Positions 60,801-64,000 of a stretch of DNA of 64,000 bases are shown one piece after another; the stretch's first letter is position 1, and every line of letters begins with the position of its first letter. The notes under the pieces were generated by a model, which saw nothing but the letters and a program-made list of their open reading frames with translations, was not told where the DNA came from and made no database searches. The position numbers were made by a program, and so were the translations under genes. This stretch comes from Brienomyrus brachyistius. Taxonomy: Eukaryota > Chordata > Actinopteri > Osteoglossiformes > Mormyridae. The stretch is taken from the NCBI RefSeq assembly GCF_023856365.1, contig NC_064533.1:28986618-29050617 (forward strand), in the 5' to 3' direction.

Positions 60801-63787
60801 TTCCATGGAAAACATTTAAAACCCAATATCAGATATTACGAGTTGTGAGTATAAAGAATAGTATGTTCTGGGTATGTTGAGCGTAAGATGCTCAAACTAT
60901 AACAAAGGAGAAACATCATTTGTCTATATCGGTGGACTCAATGGCTCTGCGTGTGCCTGCCGTTTGCCGGCTTTCCCTGCACTCGGCCTCCACAGCAGGA
61001 GAGGCATCCCGTCTAAATCCCAGCTCCTCAGCTGCCAGCACAGTCATTTACAGCCCTCCCAGGCCCAAGCCCCTCATCGCCACTTTCAATTAACACGATT
61101 AATGGAGACCCCCGACACTTGTCCATTCACAGACATCGTTCTAACACACAACATGTTTTAAAAGGAGCGAGCGACTGGATTGATTAAAATCCCAGCCTCA
61201 ACATAAAACACACACTGTAAAAGCCCACACAAGTGCGACTTTTAGCAGAAATATGTAATATAAAAGGGAATTCCCCCTCCCCCCTCGTCACCAATTTAAC
61301 TCTATTTGGGTCAGCAGTGAGCAAACGCTCGAAGAGAAAGGAATAAATTAGGATGGAAAACACAGGAGTGACCCAGTTCTGCTTGCCTTCTGGGAGCCTG
61401 AGCTGAGGGCTTTCATTCAACAGAGGGCTGTGAATATTGGGGCAACATTGCACTTTTTTTTTTGTTGGGGGGGGGTGGGGGGAGTGAAAAGGTAGCACCA
61501 GCCGACCCGCTGTGCAGCATTGTGGCTTGAGGAATGGGGCTGAAGTACAGTCAGTGGGACAGATCGGTCACTCTGTACCTGTTCTGGACCAGGAAGTCAA
61601 CCAAGTGCAGAGAGGTCTGGTCAGCTGTCCGCACGGAGTAGTGGAGTGCTGTCTCTCCTGCCTCCTGTAGGGGGCGACATATACCCGGGAGACACCGTCT
61701 TTAGTTATACGTCCGTCAACACTGCGGGGAGCAATTCCCAAAATGTGGAGTGCCTTTAGGACCGAGAGCGCTGCATTCCCACCTCCCCCTGCCTCCATAC
61801 TAGCCCCCGAACAAGTCTGACTGACCCCCAGTATCTCCAAAACCCCCAGGAACAAGTGACGTTAAGCATATTACCACCTAACACACCTCTGGGGGCCTGG
61901 AACAGGACAAGCAGTGATTGAAAAACAAGAGGTGGTGCATGTCACACGGACACATGGAGAAAACAGAACCAAAGAGGGAAACACACAGAGACAGGGGGAA
62001 CCAAACATACCAGTTGCAATATCTGCTTTGTGTCTGACTGAGCATTTCCTAAGTCAATAACCTGAGGATCAGGATCAGTAGCTCAAATCACATTTTACAT
62101 TTCACAGTTCAACCTCTGAAGTTACCCGAGTCTCAACTAGCCTATTCATGCTACGTTAGGACTTCATACCCACCCACCCATCTATCCAGTTACCTACTGA
62201 TGCATGCATGCATGTGTCCATCCGTCCTGGGGTCACAGTGACCCAGGCCTTGCCCACGACCAGCATGCGGCCACTCCCACCCACCCACCCGCCTCACCTG
62301 GCCCGTCTCAGGGAGGGGCTCCATTAGCTCCACCCCCTCGGCGTAGACCTGGATCAGTGCCAGCAGATCACGTGACTTCACAGCCTCCAGCAGCTCATTC
62401 AGCTTGGCGGCTGCTGACGTGCAGGTCTTGCGTACGAACTTGTGGTCCACGTACTTGGCGTTGATGAATTCCTTACGCGCGGTCCTGCGGGGTGCGGGGG
62501 CAGAGCGCGCATGAGACAGTGAGCGGGTGCCATGCATTGTCACATGACTTAAGATGCCACTAGCAGTGTTCTGGCATTTTTTCCTTCATCCACACCCCGC
62601 CCTACCACTGACCCTCCAGATATCACAGCCCAGCATGTTTACAGCAAGCCTGCTAACGGCTGTGACCAAGCATGACGCTACCAACTACAGTATTAGAAAA
62701 ACACTGCATCACCATGACATGCTACGCGTAGTTGCAAACAACCAGGGGCATTTCTGGGGGACCTGCCAATTTAGCTTCATTTACACCCCCCAAAAGACAT
62801 TTACATTTTGATGATTGAGCTGTGTCCTCCTCAATATCTGCACGTGTCTCAGAACAGCCTAAGTCACACATGAGTCAGAGAAACGATCAAAGTGGTATTT
62901 TTGGAATGATCACTGCAGAACTCCCCCACGACTGGTAATCAAGGAAAGCAAACCTGTCAGTGATCCAGTCCTGGGGAGATGTACTGCTCTGTCTGTCAGT
63001 GACCCAGACCAGGCGCGAGGTACTGCTCTGTCTGTCAGTGACCCAGTCCAGGGGAGAGGTACTGCTCTGTCTGTCAGTGACCCAGACCAGGGGCGAGGTA
63101 CTGCTCTGTCTGTCAGTGACCCAGACCAGGGGCGAGGTACTGCTCTGTCTGTCAGTGACCCAGTCCAGGGGAGAGGTACTGCTCTGTCTGTCAGTGACCC
63201 AGACTAGAGGCGAGATACTGCTCTGTCTATCAGTGACCCAGACCAGGGGCGAGGTACTGCTCTGTCTGTCAGTGACCCAGTCCAGGGGAGAGGTACTGCT
63301 CTGTCTGTCAGTGACCCAGACTAGAGGCGAGATACTGCTCTGTCTATCAGTGACCCAGACCAGGGGAGAGGTACTGCTCTGTCTATCAGTGACCCAGACC
63401 AGGGGCGAGGTACTGCTCTGTCTGTCAGTGACCCAGACTAGAGGCGAGATACTGCTCTGTCTATCAGTGACCCAGACCAGGGGAGAGGTACTGCTCTGTC
63501 TATCAGTGACCCAGACCAGGGGCGAGGTACTGCTCTGTCTGCCAGTGAACCAGTCCAGGGGTGAGGTACTGCTCTGTCTGCCAGTGACCCAGACCAGGGG
63601 AGAGGTACTGCTCTCTCTGTCTGTCAGTGACCCAGACCAGGGGAGAGGTACTGCTCTGTCTGTCAGTGACCCAAGCCAAAGGGTGAGGTACTCACATGTC
63701 ACTCGATGGAGTAGGCTTTGGTGATGGGCAAGGGAGATATCCCTCCAGAATATCATTAAAACTACTATTTCCTACATTCTTGGCCAG
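51807..63787 (-). CDS. asap1: Arf-GAP with SH3, ankyrin and PH domains 1, C-terminal 625 residues in 13 exons
   Basis: ASAP1 (AMAP1/DDEF1) stimulates GTP hydrolysis on Arf1/Arf5 at focal adhesions, podosomes and invadopodia. Minus-strand exons, 5' to 3': 63787-63696, 62484-62298, 61664-61579, 60506-60391, 60183-60116, 59387-59286, 58941-58725, 55899-55726, 54253-54175, 53975-53911, 53615-53122, 52302-52180 and 51881-51807. All have GT-AG borders with matching phases and total 1878 nt ending in TGA. Order of parts: end of the Arf-GAP module, ankyrin repeats, an acidic stretch, Ser/Pro-rich linker, cortactin-binding SKKRPPPPPPGHKRT, D/E-LPPKP repeats, and an SH3 domain ending FVHILSD. ASAP2 is excluded because it lacks the LPPKP array and has a different SH3 sequence. 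The protein is incomplete only because BAR, PH and most Arf-GAP exons lie beyond the right edge; the vertebrate protein has about 1130 residues. Confidence 0.97.
52180..52302 (-). CDS. asap1: asap1 exon: first two thirds of SH3 domain
   Basis: Forty-one codons, phase 0. VRRVKTIYECQADNDDELTF and AEGEVIVVTGEEDQEWW include the ALYDY-equivalent segment, the RT-loop acidic cluster and the conserved Trp pair. The acceptor is CCCCGCAG and the donor TGG|GTGAGT. Confidence 0.97.
52372..52500 (+). mobile_element. Fragment of the (GGAT)n-type dispersed repeat
   Basis: TCTCTAAATTGCCCATAGTG, CCCCGCCTTGTGCCCTATGC and GGGATTAATTCCAAGATGAT, in the asap1 intron just upstream of the SH3 exon. Confidence 0.55.
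53122..53615 (-). CDS. asap1: asap1 exon: D/E-LPPKP proline repeats
   Basis: The largest coding exon here, 494 nt. After ALRKIDTIHHPSMDKSG it holds six intact D/E-LPPKP units spaced 6-9 residues apart, then a decayed tail (IGAKPP, EPAQKP, EPSPKQ) and ends PVPLPRKINT. In mammals this array binds SH3 domains of adhesion and trafficking proteins and is usually described as eight copies. The number reflects internal repeat turnover. Confidence 0.95.
53911..53975 (-). CDS. asap1: asap1 exon: short linker (LGPRVLPKLPQK)
   Basis: The exon has 65 nt and codes for SASGTTKSTLGPRVLPKLPQ and K. The split Val codon joins to the next exon as VALRKIDT. LGPRVLPKLPQK is also found in mammalian ASAP1. Confidence 0.94.
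54175..54253 (-). CDS. asap1: asap1 exon: short linker (NDSTPPSLNK)
   Basis: The exon has 79 nt. WG|NDSTPPSLNKTSPSSNKF and EGILQQQ correspond to the mammalian WGND...NKFEGLSQQ segment. Acceptor ACGCTTGCAG, donor AAAG|GTAC. Confidence 0.92.
54905..55050 (+). mobile_element. Fragment of the (GGAT)n-type dispersed repeat
   Basis: GTGTGAGTGAGTGG is duplicated, followed by GCCCTGCAATGGGAGGGCAC, CATCCTGTGTTGTTCCCTGC and AATAGGATAAGTGGG. Confidence 0.6.
55370..55482. repeat. (CAGA)n-type purine-rich microsatellite
   Basis: Imperfect ACAG/CAGA units over about 110 bp in an asap1 intron. Confidence 0.85.
55726..55899 (-). CDS. asap1: asap1 exon: proline-rich segment with cortactin-SH3-binding motif
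   Basis: Fifty-seven full codons lie between split codons. SKKRPPPPPPGHKRT is intact; in mammalian AMAP1 this peptide binds the cortactin SH3 domain, a complex needed in invadopodia. TLSDPPSPIPHGPQSKGG follows. The acceptor chosen is CCCTCTTCCAG, which gives the correct phase, so the exon starts VPFCAPPSS. Confidence 0.93.
55932..56215. repeat. Roughly 101-bp tandem triplication upstream of an asap1 exon
   Basis: Two full copies and a partial third contain GGCCAGAGGCCAGGGAGGTG, GGGGGCGGGGCCATTATGCA and TTTTCATCCAACACGAGCTG. Copy boundaries fall near 56032 and 56133. The first copy is more diverged. The array begins about 30 nt upstream of the acceptor at 55899. Confidence 0.9.
56952..57113. 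mobile_element. Palindromic hAT-type element (TTTCTCAACC family), shortened centre
   Basis: AAGTGTTTCCCAATCCAGTC, AGACAGTCGACATTTTTGCT on the left; GGTCCCCGAGGACTGGATTG, GGAAACACTG on the right. A segment AGCAAAAAT...GGGAGC is duplicated in the right arm. Fragments of this family also lie at 29855-29971 and 34190-34262. Confidence 0.7.
57180..58724. other. Non-coding, asap1 intron
   Basis: AT-rich sequence between the exons at 55726-55899 and 58725-58941. No additional exon recognised; an alternative exon cannot be excluded. Confidence 0.45.
58725..58941 (-). CDS. asap1: asap1 exon: Ser/Pro-rich linker
   Basis: It codes for PSPVKKERSSRPQSFCH, SISPQDKLSLPSF, LRDKQRLSYGAFTN, TDSPTSPVTDGPPLPPRNAA and K, closely following mammalian ASAP1. 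The PPLPPRN motif is a candidate SH3 ligand. It is likely unstructured and phosphorylated on Ser-Pro sites (inference). Confidence 0.94.
59030..59260. repeat. GGGGTGACACAAGG minisatellite in asap1 intron
   Basis: About eight imperfect copies of a roughly 30-bp unit containing GGTGACACAAGGGGG with GGCTC or ACAGG linkers fill the short intron between exons 58725-58941 and 59286-59387. Confidence 0.8.
59286..59387 (-). CDS. asap1: asap1 exon: post-ankyrin acidic segment
   Basis: Exactly 34 codons, phase 0 at both ends. GKFNPHIHVEYEWRLEE is followed by the acidic run MDESDDDLDDK. This hallmark is shared by ASAP1 and ASAP2; the next exon (PSPVKKERS) is the ASAP1 version. Confidence 0.95.
60116..60183 (-). 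CDS. asap1: asap1 exon: last ankyrin repeat
   Basis: The exon has 68 nt and codes for NQNGETALDVAKRLRKSQCE and EP. Acceptor TTCCCTTCAG, donor CCT|GTAAGT. Confidence 0.95.
60391..60506 (-). CDS. asap1: asap1 exon: ankyrin repeat (GNTALHYCCIYEKHECLKLL)
   Basis: The exon has 116 nt. GNLDKQTENGNTALHYC and ECLKLLLRGKPATDI follow the ankyrin consensus. The donor is A|GTCAGT, weaker than its neighbours, and its position is fixed by the frame of the following exon. Confidence 0.95.
60596..60757. mobile_element. Second copy of the CAGAGGTGG palindromic element
   Basis: CAGAGGTGGAAAGTTCTGGT, TTTTATTTCAACCAACCAGT, AAAGAGTCACAGTCACAGAG and CAACTGGTTGGCTGAAGCAA match the copy at 43381. It lies in an asap1 intron. 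Confidence 0.75.
61579..61664 (-). CDS. asap1: asap1 exon: ankyrin repeat (ETALHYSVRTADQTS)
   Basis: The exon has 86 nt, phase 0 start, acceptor CCCCTACAG and donor AG|GTACAG. EAGETALHYSVRTADQTSLH and VDFLVQN form the TALH-type helix core of an ankyrin repeat; the Ser codon is completed in the next exon. Confidence 0.95.
62298..62484 (-). CDS. asap1: asap1 exon: link from Arf-GAP to first ankyrin repeat
   Basis: It codes for TARKEFINAKYVDHKFVRKT, then KLNELLEAVKSRDLLALIQ and VYAEGVELMEPLPETGQ, matching vertebrate ASAP1 closely. The exon has 187 nt with acceptor CACCCCGCAG and donor CAG|GTGAGG. Confidence 0.96.
62961..63690. repeat. 39-bp minisatellite, about 18 copies, in asap1 intron
   Basis: The unit reads CTGCTCTGTCTGTCAGTGAC then CCAGACCAGGGGCGAGGTA, with variants (CCAGTCCAGG, ACTAGAGGCGAGATA). 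Because 39 is a multiple of three and the unit has no stops, long open frames exist on both strands; they are not genes. The array abuts the 5' splice site at 63696. Confidence 0.95.
63696..63787 (-). CDS. asap1: asap1 exon: segment following the Arf-GAP zinc-finger domain
   Basis: Thirty codons plus two bases run from LAKNVGNSSFNDIL to SPKPTPSSDM, after acceptor TTTCCCCACCAG. The Met codon is split by the intron. The GTGAGTACCTC donor runs straight into a 39-bp minisatellite whose unit contains the same AGTACCTC string. Confidence 0.93.
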
Positions 63788-64000
63788 CTGGTGGGGAAAA
63801 AAAACCATACATGGTAAAAATGACAACAAACAGATGTATTAAACTGTACAAGCATTAACTAGCAAATGTTCTCTTTAGAGGATTTTGTTTCTAATTATTC
63901 TCTCTGAAGACAACGATGCAACACAGCCTGAAAATGTCTGGCTACATGCATTAACTTCTGCAAAATCTGTATAAATCAATACAGCCAATAGAGATAAAAC

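Noticed and set aside
62887..63756. Open frames of 289 (minus) and 254 (plus) codons
   Set aside because: They are read-through of the 39-bp minisatellite, whose unit is stop-free and a multiple of three; the minus frame also overlaps a true asap1 exon in the wrong frame.
51807..63787. asap2 or asap3 instead of asap1
   Set aside because: The D/E-LPPKP array, SKKRPPPPPPGHKRT and the SH3 sequence are ASAP1-specific among the paralogues I know.

Overview
The window is nuclear DNA of a ray-finned fish, almost certainly a teleost. It holds three intron-split vertebrate genes whose exons can be joined in frame, set in long non-coding sequence full of CA, AT and GGAT microsatellites, minisatellites, tRNA-derived SINEs and small palindromic hAT-type elements. 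There are no bacterial-style operons, CRISPR arrays or phage genes. The species cannot be named from what is visible.

Layout. (1) 4343-8332, minus strand: the first four coding exons of cyrib (fam49b), a Rac1-binding regulator of the actin nucleation machinery. The rest of the gene lies left of position 1. A GC-rich exon-like segment ending at 46477 on the minus strand is its probable non-coding first exon, which implies a first intron of about 38 kb (8333-46476) that carries most of the repeats. (2) 47998-49940, plus strand: a complete seven-exon eEF1A-family gene whose sequence is that of the oocyte form 42Sp50. It has a TATA box, a pyrimidine-rich probable start site and a poly(A) signal. 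(3) 51807-63787, minus strand: the last 13 coding exons of asap1, an Arf GTPase-activating protein. They cover the end of the Arf-GAP region, the ankyrin repeats, the proline-rich D/E-LPPKP array and the C-terminal SH3 domain. The 13 exons sum to 1878 nt, exactly 625 codons plus the stop. Upstream exons (BAR, PH, most of Arf-GAP) lie right of position 64000.

The order and orientation of asap1 and cyrib, same strand and neighbouring, match the human 8q24 arrangement as I know it. The fish-specific feature is the oocyte elongation-factor gene between them on the opposite strand: about 1.3 kb head-to-head from the probable cyrib promoter and tail-to-tail with asap1. cyrib and asap1 both act on small GTPases that control actin and membrane dynamics. 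42Sp50 has no evident functional link to them and appears to be a positional neighbour.

Points of most interest: the identity, promoter layout and lost modification sites of the 42Sp50 gene; a degenerate tandem array between it and cyrib; a GC-AG intron in cyrib; a 39-bp minisatellite that begins at the 5' splice site of an asap1 exon; and several repeats whose target-site duplications can be read directly.
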